Source: Lachnospiraceae bacterium
GTDB lineage: Bacteria > Bacillota > Clostridia > Lachnospirales > Lachnospiraceae
Length of the DNA: 64,000 nt
Direction of reading: 5' to 3'
Assembly: GCA_016281335.1 (NCBI GenBank)
Contig: JAEEIK010000036.1
Coordinates: 62,001 to 126,000 of the forward strand
In this document: piece after piece, positions 43,487-51,557 of the stretch
Layout: each line of letters opens with the position of its first letter
Position numbering within the stretch: the first letter of the stretch is position 1
Notes under the pieces: model-generated
The model's input: only the letters and a program-made list of their open reading frames with translations
The model's database searches: none
What the model was told of the DNA's origin: nothing
Made by a program: the position numbers and the translations under genes

Positions 43487-46303
43487 TTATAGGATCTGTG
43501 ATATCAGTTCCATAGCCTCATCATATTCGAAGTCACCTATGGAGCGCTTTACCTCCAGCAACTGTCTTCTGAGTCCGGTATCAAGCCTGTAGGTAAGAAG
43601 GTTGTCCACCTTTCTCTCTGCCTCCGACTGTTCCAGCAGATCCAGGCTGCTCTGCAGCGATTTAAGCATACTGGAGAATTCCTCCCAGGTCAGTTCCTCC
43701 TGACGCAGTTCCGCCGTCTCTTCCCTGTACATGCCTATTTCTTCCAGAGCATTCTTTATCTCGTCAAGTATGCTCACATATCTCTCTACCAATAGTCCGC
43801 CTTCCCTGACTATGGCTGCATGTTTTCCGTCCCTTGCCGCATACTCCTGCATACGCGCCAGCTCCGATAAGGAATCCGCGCCGATGCCGGCCATCAGTCC
43901 TTTCAGCGCATGCACCTCGTATACGTACTGCCGGTAATTTTCTGATACCAGACAGTCCCTGATCCTGCGGATATGGCCCGGACCGTCATCACAGATATAT
44001 TTGAGTATCTGCAGATACCTGCCCATATCGTTTCCGTAATTTGCCAGGCCCTTCTCCACATCGACACCCGGCAGCGAGATATATACATTGCTGTAATCCG
44101 CATTCTTGTCTTCCTTGTCAACATAGTGGATGATATCGGCAGGAAGGAATTTCTTCAGCACCGCTTCTATCGCCGAGAGGGCTATCGGCTTTGAAATATA
44201 CTCCTGGAAGCCGTTCTGCAGGAACATCTCCCTTGTACCGCTTATGGCATTTGCGGTCAGCGCGATAACCGGAATGTTCCTGATCCTTACATCCGCATGT
44301 TTCCTGATCAGCGCCGTTGTCTCTATACCGTCCATCTCGGGCATCATCTGATCCATGAGCACACAGTGGTAATTGTTGTTTTCCAGTTTCTTCAGACATT
44401 CCTTTCCGCTCATTGCCGTATCCACGCGGACCTGATAAAGTGAAAGTATGCCCTGGGCAACTTTTATGTTGGTTATATTATCATCCACCACCAGTATCTT
44501 TGCCAGCGGCGCTATGAAACCCTTTCTGTCATGAGGCGAAGACTGGGGCAGTTCAAGATAATCGTAATTACCCATCGGTGTCTCATCGCTGATCTTCTGA
44601 TAGAGATCAAAGGAAAATACGCTTCCGATGCCGTAGGTACTCTCCACCGATATGCCGCCGCCCATGCTCTCCAACAATCTTTTACATATGGCAAGGCCGA
44701 GGCCGGTACCCTCTATCGTTCGGTTTTTGATCATATCGGCCCGCTGGAAGCTGTCAAAGAGCGTTTCCAGACTTTCTTTTCTTATACCGCTTCCTGTATC
44801 CTCTATGGATATGAAGATGTGCGCATCCTCGTCCTGTTTCTCCCAATGTGCGTTAACCCTGATATAGCCTCGTCCGGTATACTTTACCGCGTTGTCCAGT
44901 ACATTGGTGAGAATCTGTCTTATATGAGTCTCATCGCCCTTTAAGGTCTTTGGCATGGTCTCGTCCACATGCACGATCAGCTCCACGTTCTTATCCGCCA
45001 GCTTCATGCTTATCATGTTGCAGATATCTTTTAACACTATGCCGAAATTATACTCGGCCTCTACGGATTCGGCCTTACCGGTCTCTATCTTAGAGAAGTC
45101 CAGGATACTGTTGATGATCGAAAGCAGCGTATTGCTGGCATTACGGATATTATTGGCATTCTCTTCGACATTGCTGTTGATGTTATCATTCAGGATCAGT
45201 TCCGTCATACCGATTATGGCATTCATGGGAGTACGTATCTCATGACTCATGTTTGCAAGGAATACCGATTTTGCCTGGTTTGCTTTTTCCGCTTCTTCCT
45301 TAAGCTCTATCAGCTTATTCGTAAAGTCATGTTCTTCCGTCTTATCATAGATCCAGATGGTAGTTCCTTTATATATCTGCTTGTCATAAAAGGGTACAAG
45401 GGTTATCTGATAGATATTTCCCCTGACCTCTATTTCCTGCCTGTCGCTCTTTTTAAGCCTGTCTACCACTACTTCCTGGCTGGCTTCGTAATTAAGCTCC
45501 GGAAATATGTTCCTCGCTTTTTCATTTATGAAGAGGATACGGTTTAAGGCATCGATAACGACGAAGCCTTCTTCCAGAGTCTCTATGATATCGTCCCTGG
45601 CCATCAGCATGGAGTCGAACATCCTGAATCCGTAAACTATCACGAATACTGTGATCCAGCAGCAGAGAATGATGAAAGGGAGCAGACTGTAATAGAAGTT
45701 GTTGGCCGTAAGCGTGGCTACCCAGAGTCCTACCACGCTGATAAGCTCCATCATGGCAAGATATCTGGTTCCTTTATTTGCCACGAGAACGGCATTCCTG
45801 TAATTCAGATATGTAACGTAGGCGCCCAGCAGGCCTACCAGGGAACAGACCGCAAGATCGGCATAATAAAGTGCGCCGAATTCATACAGATAATACTGCC
45901 CACCGTCTGCAGCCAGGACAGTGACCAGCTCAAGTCCGAAGCTTTTTGCAAACAGTACCAGCAGTGTATGAAACAGACCGTAAGCAAGCACCGGCACGGA
46001 TATGATCTTCGGCATCTTAGCGCCGATAGCTTTTATTGAGAAAAATACAAGTGCGATAATAAACCAGCAGGCTCCCAGGAGCTCCAGCCCGGCCGCAGTC
46101 TGCGTTCCCGCGCCCTCGGGCCACAATCCGTTCCATGCCCCGTATATAGCTACGATCGCTGCTGATGCAATAAAATTAAGCCCTTTCTGTATAGAGCTTC
46201 TCTCCTGCCTGTTGATGATCACCATACACAAGGGCAGCACCAGTATTCCTATCACACAGATCGCTTTGTAAACAGTAAAAATATCCATAAACTGACTATT
46301 CAT
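43487..46303 (-). CDS. Hybrid sensor histidine kinase with 7-helix N-terminus, REC and HPt
   Basis: From the ATG at MNSQFMDIF the protein has 938 residues; the start is uncertain because no strong ribosome site is seen. Seven membrane helices (about 5-215) form a 7TM histidine-kinase sensor, followed by a PAS-like domain (225-330). The phosphorylated His lies near 354 in MSHEIRTPMNAIIGMTE. ATPase motifs include DTGSGIRKE and GTGLGLAICKRL. The receiver (about 600-720) has LVVDDN and the acceptor Asp in VLMDQMMPEMDG. An HPt domain follows with its His in VHALKGLMAG. It can thus run a whole phosphorelay inside one chain. No response regulator gene is adjacent. Confidence 0.88.
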   Translation of the reverse strand: MNSQFMDIFTVYKAICVIGILVLPLCMVIINRQERSSIQKGLNFIASAAIVAIYGAWNGLWPEGAGTQTAAGLELLGACWFIIALVFFSIKAIGAKMPKIISVPVLAYGLFHTLLVLFAKSFGLELVTVLAADGGQYYLYEFGALYYADLAVCSLVGLLGAYVTYLNYRNAVLVANKGTRYLAMMELISVVGLWVATLTANNFYYSLLPFIILCCWITVFVIVYGFRMFDSMLMARDDIIETLEEGFVVIDALNRILFINEKARNIFPELNYEASQEVVVDRLKKSDRQEIEVRGNIYQITLVPFYDKQIYKGTTIWIYDKTEEHDFTNKLIELKEEAEKANQAKSVFLANMSHEIRTPMNAIIGMTELILNDNINSNVEENANNIRNASNTLLSIINSILDFSKIETGKAESVEAEYNFGIVLKDICNMISMKLADKNVELIVHVDETMPKTLKGDETHIRQILTNVLDNAVKYTGRGYIRVNAHWEKQDEDAHIFISIEDTGSGIRKESLETLFDSFQRADMIKNRTIEGTGLGLAICKRLLESMGGGISVESTYGIGSVFSFDLYQKISDETPMGNYDYLELPQSSPHDRKGFIAPLAKILVVDDNITNIKVAQGILSLYQVRVDTAMSGKECLKKLENNNYHCVLMDQMMPEMDGIETTALIRKHADVRIRNIPVIALTANAISGTREMFLQNGFQEYISKPIALSAIEAVLKKFLPADIIHYVDKEDKNADYSNVYISLPGVDVEKGLANYGNDMGRYLQILKYICDDGPGHIRRIRDCLVSENYRQYVYEVHALKGLMAGIGADSLSELARMQEYAARDGKHAAIVREGGLLVERYVSILDEIKNALEEIGMYREETAELRQEELTWEEFSSMLKSLQSSLDLLEQSEAERKVDNLLTYRLDTGLRRQLLEVKRSIGDFEYDEAMELISQIL

Positions 46304-46354
46304 AAATACCGCGAAACAATGCCGGCCGGATACCCTGATTATAGCATATTTTGA

Positions 46355-46383
46355 TTGCAAAAAACGCTGTTTTTTAGTATAAT
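46355..46383 (+). promoter_or_regulatory. Promoter of the 6S RNA gene
   Basis: TTGCAA (46355-46360), exactly 17 bases, TATAAT (46378-46383) on the plus strand. Transcription would start near 46390, exactly where the RNA's closing stem begins. Confidence 0.72.
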
Positions 46384-46389
46384 TTACTT

Positions 46390-46568
46390 ACCGGATATCA
46401 TTAAGGTTTTTCGTTTTTTTGAGCCTACAGTACTTTAAACGGGATTCCTATATCGTCCTGCGGATGTCAGGCCTCAGCAGTTATCAGTGGAAGGCAGATG
46501 CAGTGACTGCGGTCGCCCACCTAGCTTAGCTAGGAGTCAAGATGCGTTAAACCGATATCCGGTTTTTA
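46390..46568 (+). ncRNA. ssrS: 6S RNA
   Basis: The 179-nt RNA is delimited by a sigma-A promoter and a T run. Its ends ACCGGATATC (46390-46399) and GATATCCGGT (46554-46563) pair perfectly over 10 bp. The 3' half has GCCCACCTAGC followed by the hairpin GCTAGG and AGTCAAG, the CCCACCT...AGG...TCAAG arrangement I recall from 6S RNAs of many phyla. A large internal loop between two pairing regions would mimic an open promoter and bind RNA polymerase with sigma-A. It lies divergent to the histidine kinase. Identification is by structure and motif memory, without covariance model. Confidence 0.75.
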
Positions 46569-46577
46569 TTATGCCTT

Positions 46578-46931
46578 TCAATACCGGATTATTATCATAT
46601 CCGATACGGCATCCACGAGTTTTACCGCATCCTCGGCCATATCCGAAAGTTCCGCATTCATAAGTGTCACTTTTTCGCCGCTTCCGCCGTCTGCAAGCTG
46701 CTGGTTAGGAAGCAGTTCTTCATAGATATCCGCATACATATCGGCTTCGTTTCTCAGCGCATCCCTGATAGCCGAAAGACGCTGCTTTATCTCTTCCAGT
46801 TCTTTTTTCTGAGCCGCCTTCATTTCCGCGGTTTCGGCAAGTTTCTCATCCACTTCTTCATCGCTGTGGATGTAAATCTCCCTTTTCTCTTCTTCCTCAA
46901 ACAGCTCATTTACTATATCTTCTTTAGACAT
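46578..46931 (-). CDS. Small acidic coiled-coil hypothetical protein
   Basis: Unrecognised, 117 residues. An acidic front (NELFEEEEKREIYIHSDEE) is followed by a coiled coil (about 32-70, KAAQKKELEEIKQRLSAIRD) and a hydrophobic helical end (LSDMAEDAVKLVDAVSDMIII). No export signal. GGAGGT precedes the ATG. It converges on the 6S RNA gene, whose T run lies about ten bases from its stop. It is downstream of cysK by 70 bases and may share its transcript. Confidence 0.58.
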   Translation of the reverse strand: MSKEDIVNELFEEEEKREIYIHSDEEVDEKLAETAEMKAAQKKELEEIKQRLSAIRDALRNEADMYADIYEELLPNQQLADGGSGEKVTLMNAELSDMAEDAVKLVDAVSDMIIIRY

Positions 46932-47001
46932 GCTTACTACCTCCGTAAATTGCCTTTTGCCCCTCGTCTCATGTGTTTAATATGCCCGGCCGGCCTTTAC
47001 T

Positions 47002-47931
47002 TTATTCATCAAATAAAGGTGTCGAAAAATATCTCTCTGCCGTATCCGGCAATATCGTCACGACTCTCTTTCCCTCTCCGAGCTTTTCAGCCAGTTTCAA
47101 CGCCGCTGCCACATTAGTCCCGCTGGAGATGCCGCACATGATGCCTTCCATTGCAGCAAGCCGCTTTGCTGTAGTTATGGCTTCCTCATCGGTAACGATA
47201 TAGATATCATCATATATCTTCGTATCAAGTATCCCGGGGATCAGGCCGTCCCCTATACCCATCTGCAGATGGGTCCCGACTGTGCCGCCTGCCAGTATTG
47301 CCGCATTTTCAGGTTCCACCGCCCAGATGGTCATCTCGGGATACTGTTTTTTCAGAGTCTGTCCTATGCCTGTTATGGTCCCGCCGGTTCCTATGCCCGA
47401 GCAGAAGCCGTCTATCTGGCCTTCAGCCTGTTCCAGTATCTCCAGCGCCGTGTGATACTTGTGAGCATATACATTGTCGGGATTCTCAAACTGCTGGGGC
47501 ACGAATACCCTTTCATCTTCCTCCTGCATCTTAAGCGCCTTGTCAACACACTCCTTGATGCACTTTCCTATATCACCGTCATCATGCACGAGTATCACTT
47601 CCGCGCCGTAGTGTTTTACCAGCTTCCTGCGCTCCTCGCTGACGGAATCAGGCATGATGATCACCGTCTTGTATCCTTTCACAGCGCCTACCAGCGCCAG
47701 CCCTATACCCTGATTCCCGCTTGTCGGTTCAACTATAATGCTGTCCTTATTTATCTTCCCCTGCTTTTCTGCATTCTTTAACATCTTGTAAGCAGTCCTG
47801 GTCTTGATGGAGCCTCCCACATTCAGTCCTTCAAACTTGACCAGCACCTCCGCATTCCCCGGCTTGTTCATCCTGTTAAGCCTTATCAGCGGCGTATGCC
47901 CTATAGCCTCAAGCACATTGTTGCAGATCAT
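47002..47931 (-). CDS. cysK: Cysteine synthase family (O-acetylserine sulfhydrylase)
   Basis: A PLP enzyme of 309 residues that makes cysteine from O-acetylserine and sulfide. The PLP Lys is Lys43 in GGSIKTRTAY; the phosphate and substrate loops are EPTSGNQGIGLAL (67-79) and CSGIGTGGTITGIG. The Gln in SGNQG replaces the Thr usual in CysK (SGNTG), and SIKTR replaces SVKDR, so it may be a divergent or specialised member. GGAAGAGGAAGG precedes the ATG. Its promoter lies about 40 bases upstream and the 63-bp hairpin array begins about 65 bases beyond the minus-35 box. Confidence 0.88.
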   Translation of the reverse strand: MICNNVLEAIGHTPLIRLNRMNKPGNAEVLVKFEGLNVGGSIKTRTAYKMLKNAEKQGKINKDSIIVEPTSGNQGIGLALVGAVKGYKTVIIMPDSVSEERRKLVKHYGAEVILVHDDGDIGKCIKECVDKALKMQEEDERVFVPQQFENPDNVYAHKYHTALEILEQAEGQIDGFCSGIGTGGTITGIGQTLKKQYPEMTIWAVEPENAAILAGGTVGTHLQMGIGDGLIPGILDTKIYDDIYIVTDEEAITTAKRLAAMEGIMCGISSGTNVAAALKLAEKLGEGKRVVTILPDTAERYFSTPLFDE

Positions 47932-47966
47932 CCTTCCTCTTCCTCCCTGTCTAAAACATCCCTAGT

Positions 47967-47996
47967 ATTATACCCGTTTACCGGGCTTATATTCAA
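47967..47996 (-). promoter_or_regulatory. cysK promoter
   Basis: TTGAAT (47991-47996), 18 bases, TATAAT (47967-47972) on the minus strand. The spacer contains the inverted repeat CCCG/CGGG around GTAAA, a possible operator. Confidence 0.55.
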
Positions 47997-48059
47997 CAAT
48001 ACTTTCTTATTTCTTTCCCTGTTTATCCGTGTCCGCTTACTCCTCTCTCTTTTCACCCC

Positions 48060-48538
48060 GACACATATATCAGACTTTTTCTCTCCCTCACGTGTCCGCT
48101 CTCTTTCACCTTCATCTGAACCGACACGTATTTCAGACTTTTTCTCTCCCTCACGTGTCCGCTCTCTTTCGCCTTCGTCTGAACCGACACGTATTTCAGG
48201 CTTTTTCTCTCCCTCACGTGTCCGCTCTCTTTCGCCTTCGTCTGAACCGACACGTATTTCAGGTTTTTTCTCTCCCTCACGTGTCCGCTCTCTTTTACCT
48301 TCTCCTTGACCGACACGTATTTCAGGCTTTTTCTCTCCCTCACGTGTCCGCTCTCTTTTACCTTCGCCTGACCGGACACGTATTTCAGACTTTTTCTTTC
48401 CCTCACGTGTCCGCTCTCTTTTACCTTCTTCTGGACCGACACGTATTTCAGGCTTTTTCTCTCCCTCACGTGTCCGCTCTCTTTTACCTTCGCCTGACCG
48501 GACACGTATTTCAGGCTTTTTCCTTCTCCTGCGTGTCT
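48060..48538. repeat. 63-bp tandem hairpin array B (8 units)
   Basis: Units start at 48060, 48123, 48186, 48249, 48312, 48375, 48438 and 48501, always 63 bases apart. Each has GACACGT, a loop of about 23 bases with ATTTCAG and TTTTTCTCTCCCTC, then ACGTGTC, and a linker ending in CGCCTGACC or GTCTGAACC. The first and last units are the most degraded. Because 63 is a multiple of three, an open frame of 21-residue Arg/Glu/Lys-rich repeats runs through it on the minus strand; I regard that as a by-product. It is the same family as array A. Confidence 0.9.
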
Positions 48539-48670
48539 TATAGTGTAACGTCATGACAAATCCCGCTTCTTCAATAACTAAGCGACCATCATATAGGCAT
48601 CAAAGCCCTGATAACCCTCCACTATGTGTTCAACATGGCACGATCAGGGCCTGCGATAACCAAGCGACCG

Positions 48671-48835
48671 GCAGGAAGGCATCAAAGCCTTGCGACTTAG
48701 CGTAGCACTTAGCGAAAGCGAGCAGCTGATCACGGACGCAGCAACTCCCTGCAGGGGACGTTGCGAGTCCGGTGATCGCTTAGCTGCGACGCTTGAGCTT
48801 ACGTGCGGAGCGATTTAGCAAGGCTTGATGCCCTG
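48671..48835. repeat. Dispersed structured element, copy 2
   Basis: GCGACTTAGCGTAGCACTTA (48692 onward) followed by GCGAAAGCGAGCAGC matches copy 3 with few changes. The variable hairpin at 48728-48777 (GATCAC/GTGATC; GGAC/GTCC; GCAAC/GTTGC) differs in sequence from copy 3 but keeps its pairing. The end block CTTACGTGCGGAGCGATTTA is shared by all copies. The stretch 48541-48670 carries two related pieces (AAGCGACC ... GGCATCAAAGCC) and no gene. Confidence 0.75.
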
Positions 48836-48970
48836 CTGCAGGTCGCGGATGCGGCTTAGCAAGGCTTGATGCCTTGCTGCAGGTCGCGGATGCGGCTTAG
48901 CAGGGCTTGATGCCCTGCTGCAGGTCGCGGATGCGGCTTAGCAAGGCTTGATGCCTTGCTGACGGTCGCG
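48815..48970. repeat. 41-bp tandem repeat with stem-loops (4 units)
   Basis: Units begin with TTAGCA at 48815, 48856, 48897 and 48938. Each contains AGCAAGGC, TTGAT and GCCTTGCT, a short stem, followed by GCAGGTCGCGGATGCGG. In the third unit both arms change together (GGGC with GCCC), a compensatory pair. The block grows out of the end of dispersed copy 2. Confidence 0.8.
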
Positions 48971-49018
48971 TGGATAGCGGCCCGCAAGGCCGCGGAGCAC
49001 ACGGCCGTAATAAAATGC

Positions 49019-49047
49019 TTGCAATTTGAAATGCCGTATGGTATTAT
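49019..49047 (+). promoter_or_regulatory. tRNA-Trp promoter
   Basis: TTGCAA (49019-49024), 17 bases, TATTAT (49042-49047), with the mature tRNA starting 17 bases after the minus-10 box. Confidence 0.65.
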
Positions 49048-49063
49048 GTCACATGTTGAGTTT

Positions 49064-49134
49064 AGGGGCGTAGTTAAACGGTCTAACGTCGGTCTCCAAA
49101 ACCGCTGAAGAGGGTTCGACTCCTTCCGCCCCTG
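49064..49134 (+). tRNA. tRNA-Trp (anticodon CCA)
   Basis: The acceptor stem AGGGGCG pairs with CGCCCCT, followed by discriminator G. The D arm GTTA/TAAC, the anticodon CCA at 49096-49098 in GGTCTCCAAAACC, and the T arm with GGTTCGACTCC complete the cloverleaf. CCA is not encoded. The top pair of the anticodon stem looks mismatched. UGG is read as Trp. Confidence 0.93.
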
Positions 49135-49140
49135 TTATAA

Positions 49141-49165
49141 GGAAGCAAAAGCGCTTCCTTTTTTT
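49141..49165 (+). terminator. Terminator of tRNA-Trp
   Basis: GGAAGC, a loop of six bases, GCTTCC and seven T directly after the tRNA. Its T run overlaps the stop codon of the convergent ABC-F gene. Confidence 0.8.
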
Positions 49166-51095
49166 ATGCCTCGAGCTTCTCTCCGATCTCGGCCCACTCC
49201 TCCATGTAGCTTTCGGCCTGCCTGTCAAGTTCTTCAATGGCTGTTTGCAGTTCACCGAGTTTCACAAAGTCACTGGCGTTCTCCGGCGCCTCGAGTTCTG
49301 CTGTAAGCGCAGCTTTTTTCTCGTCGCATTCGGCCATCAGCTCTTCAAGCCGCTTAAACCTGCGTTCCATTTTAGAACGTTCTTTTCCGGGATTGGCCCC
49401 CCGGTCCGGTCTGTCGTCCTTCTTTTTTTCAGGCGCTTCGTCAACTCTGTTCCCTATACGCCATACGCCATCTTCATTCTTTAAATTCTCGCTTCCGCGA
49501 TTCCTTATATATTCCTCGTAATCGAAGGGGAAGTACTCGACTTTCCCTTCGGTAAAGATCAGCAGCGAGTCTGCGACACGGCTTACCAGATATCTGTCAT
49601 GGGAGACAAAGATCAGCGAGCCTTTGAAGTCGCGCATCATGTCTTCCAATGCTTCCTTGCCGGCTATATCCACGTGGTTGGTAGGTTCATCCAGAAGCAG
49701 CAGATTCGGCCTTTCCTGAAAGATCTTTGCCAAAGTCAGACGCACTTTCTCGCCTCCGGAAAGCATGGTAAGTTCCTTGAACACATCGTCCCCGGTAAAC
49801 AGGAAGCCGCCCAGTATGTTCCTGACTGCCGTATCCGTCAGCGTGGGATAGGCATCCCTGAACTCATCGAACACGGTCTTGTTGCTCTCATACCTGGCCA
49901 TCTGCTGTTCAAAATATCCGAGTTCAACACCGTGACCGTATCTGTATTTTCCGCCTTTGGCCGGCAGTTGTCCTGCAATGGTACGTAAGAAAGTTGACTT
50001 ACCGAGGCCGTTGCCGCCGATGATGCCAAGCTTCTGTCCCTTCTTCAATTTCATTGTAACCTTCGAGAGCACGCTGTCATAACCTATTGCAAGATTTTCG
50101 GTCTCCAGCACATCATTGCCGCTCTCCCTTGCAGGCTCCGTCAGGGCATGGAAAGCCCTGATATCATCTTCCTCGGGCTTTTCTATTATATCCATGTGCT
50201 CGATAGCTTTCAGTTTAGACTTCGCCATGGAAGCCTTGGTAGCTTTGTGTATAAAGCGCTCCGCCACGGCGTTAAGCCTTTCGATCTCCTTCTGCTGAGC
50301 TTCATAGTCCTTCTGCTGCTTCTCACGCAGCTCGCGCTTTCTCTTCGCAAATGCAGTGTAATTGCCGGGATATCTTTTGATCTTTCCCCGCTCTATCTCG
50401 TACACGGTCTCCGCTATCCTGTCAATGAACATTCGGTCATGGCTGACCAGTATCACGGCTCCCCTGTATGAAGCAAGATAGCCTTCCAGCCATGATATCG
50501 TAGAGATATCCAGATGGTTGGTAGGCTCGTCAAGTATAAGTATATCCGGTTTTGAAAGAAGCAATTTGATAAAGGCGATCTTGGTCCGCTGTCCACCCGA
50601 AAAGCTTGAGAGCGGTCTCTTCAGTTCTTCATCACTGAAGCCGAAGCGCTGCACCAGCAACTCATAATCCTTATCCAGCCTGTAACCGCCGAGATAATTA
50701 AAACGTTCCTGAAGCGTTGCATATCTGGTACTCGTCTCCTCATCGGGCGCGGTGTCAAGTTTATGCAGGAGTTCGTCGATCTCTTCTTTCATTTTGAGGA
50801 TCGGCCTGAAGACACTTTTTATCTCATCTGAAAGACAGGCGTTCTCATCGGTAAAACTCATCTGATCCAGGCTTCCGATCACCGCGCCGTCTGCGATGCT
50901 TACTATGGAAGGAGTATTGCTGTCCTTGTGATCGGGGGTCAGTTCACCCGTGATCAAGCGTAAAAGGGTGGTCTTGCCGCAACCGTTTCTTCCGACGATT
51001 GCGACCTTCTCACCCTCTTTAAGAGAAAATTCCACATCCTTTATAATGGCGTCCGCTCCGTAAGAAACGTCCACCCCTGAAATACTGAGTATCAT
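49164..51095 (-). CDS. ABC-F family ATP-binding protein
   Basis: A 643-residue soluble protein with two ABC ATPase domains: Walker A GRNGCGKTTLL (about 36-46) and GGNGLGKSTFL (about 360), signatures FSGGQRTKIAF and LSGGEKVRLTL, and Walker B LLLDEPTNHVD. The two domains are joined by the charged linker characteristic of ABC-F proteins (KRELREKQQKDYEAQQKE), and the C-terminus has a coiled coil. It has no membrane part. ABC-F proteins act on the ribosome as translation factors or antibiotic protection proteins; YdiF-like housekeeping is most likely. It starts three bases after the SecB-like gene without its own good ribosome site, indicating coupling. Confidence 0.92.
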   Translation of the reverse strand: MILSISGVDVSYGADAIIKDVEFSLKEGEKVAIVGRNGCGKTTLLRLITGELTPDHKDSNTPSIVSIADGAVIGSLDQMSFTDENACLSDEIKSVFRPILKMKEEIDELLHKLDTAPDEETSTRYATLQERFNYLGGYRLDKDYELLVQRFGFSDEELKRPLSSFSGGQRTKIAFIKLLLSKPDILILDEPTNHLDISTISWLEGYLASYRGAVILVSHDRMFIDRIAETVYEIERGKIKRYPGNYTAFAKRKRELREKQQKDYEAQQKEIERLNAVAERFIHKATKASMAKSKLKAIEHMDIIEKPEEDDIRAFHALTEPARESGNDVLETENLAIGYDSVLSKVTMKLKKGQKLGIIGGNGLGKSTFLRTIAGQLPAKGGKYRYGHGVELGYFEQQMARYESNKTVFDEFRDAYPTLTDTAVRNILGGFLFTGDDVFKELTMLSGGEKVRLTLAKIFQERPNLLLLDEPTNHVDIAGKEALEDMMRDFKGSLIFVSHDRYLVSRVADSLLIFTEGKVEYFPFDYEEYIRNRGSENLKNEDGVWRIGNRVDEAPEKKKDDRPDRGANPGKERSKMERRFKRLEELMAECDEKKAALTAELEAPENASDFVKLGELQTAIEELDRQAESYMEEWAEIGEKLEA

Positions 51096-51098
51096 AGA

Positions 51099-51524
51099 TC
51101 AGACTTTAGCGATTATCTCCGAATCAATGCTTTCTTCGCTGTTGTCGCGATATGCAAAAGCTATTGACGGTGTGGTTATATTAAGACCTGTAATGGTGGC
51201 TGCAATGCGGATTCTCTCATTTACCGCCATCATAACTTCATTAAGGTAATTCTTCTTGATCATCTCGTCAAGGTTGTCAACGAAGGTGTTGACGGTTATC
51301 GGAGTAATGGTCTCCATGTTAAAGTTCATACTCTTCCTGTCACCGTCGTTAGCCTCAAACTTAACGAGCACCGTTGCTGTTGTAGGCGCAGCAGGATTGA
51401 GACGCACAGCTACGCTGGTATTTACCTTTAACTGTATCTGCTCACCGGGCTTAGCGGTGAAAAGATTTTCAAAATTAAGGCTCTTGATATTTGTTGATCC
51501 TATTGTTACTATTACGTTTTTCAT
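51099..51524 (-). CDS. Unknown beta-rich small protein, SecB-like appearance
   Basis: Not firmly recognised. The 141 residues show alternating beta strands (KPGEQIQLKVNTSVAVRLN; TATVLVKFEANDGDRKSMNF) and a helical NLDEMIKKNYLNEVMMAVNERIR followed by TGLNITTPSIAF. This strand pattern and length recall SecB-type export chaperones and related holdases, but the similarity is weak. GGAGATAAA precedes the ATG. It stands between the Mrp gene and the ABC-F gene, with three bases to the latter. Confidence 0.55.
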   Translation of the reverse strand: MKNVIVTIGSTNIKSLNFENLFTAKPGEQIQLKVNTSVAVRLNPAAPTTATVLVKFEANDGDRKSMNFNMETITPITVNTFVDNLDEMIKKNYLNEVMMAVNERIRIAATITGLNITTPSIAFAYRDNSEESIDSEIIAKV

Positions 51525-51557
51525 TTTTTATCTCCTTTTAAAGATCCCCCGGATCTA

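Noticed and set aside
48060..48538. 63-bp array as a CRISPR
   Set aside because: The linkers are related to each other rather than unique spacers, units are 63 bases throughout, and no cas gene is present.
47928..48554. 208-residue Arg/Glu/Lys repeat protein upstream of cysK
   Set aside because: It is the hairpin array read in one of its open frames; no ribosome site at its start, and the cysK promoter and ribosome site overlap its end.
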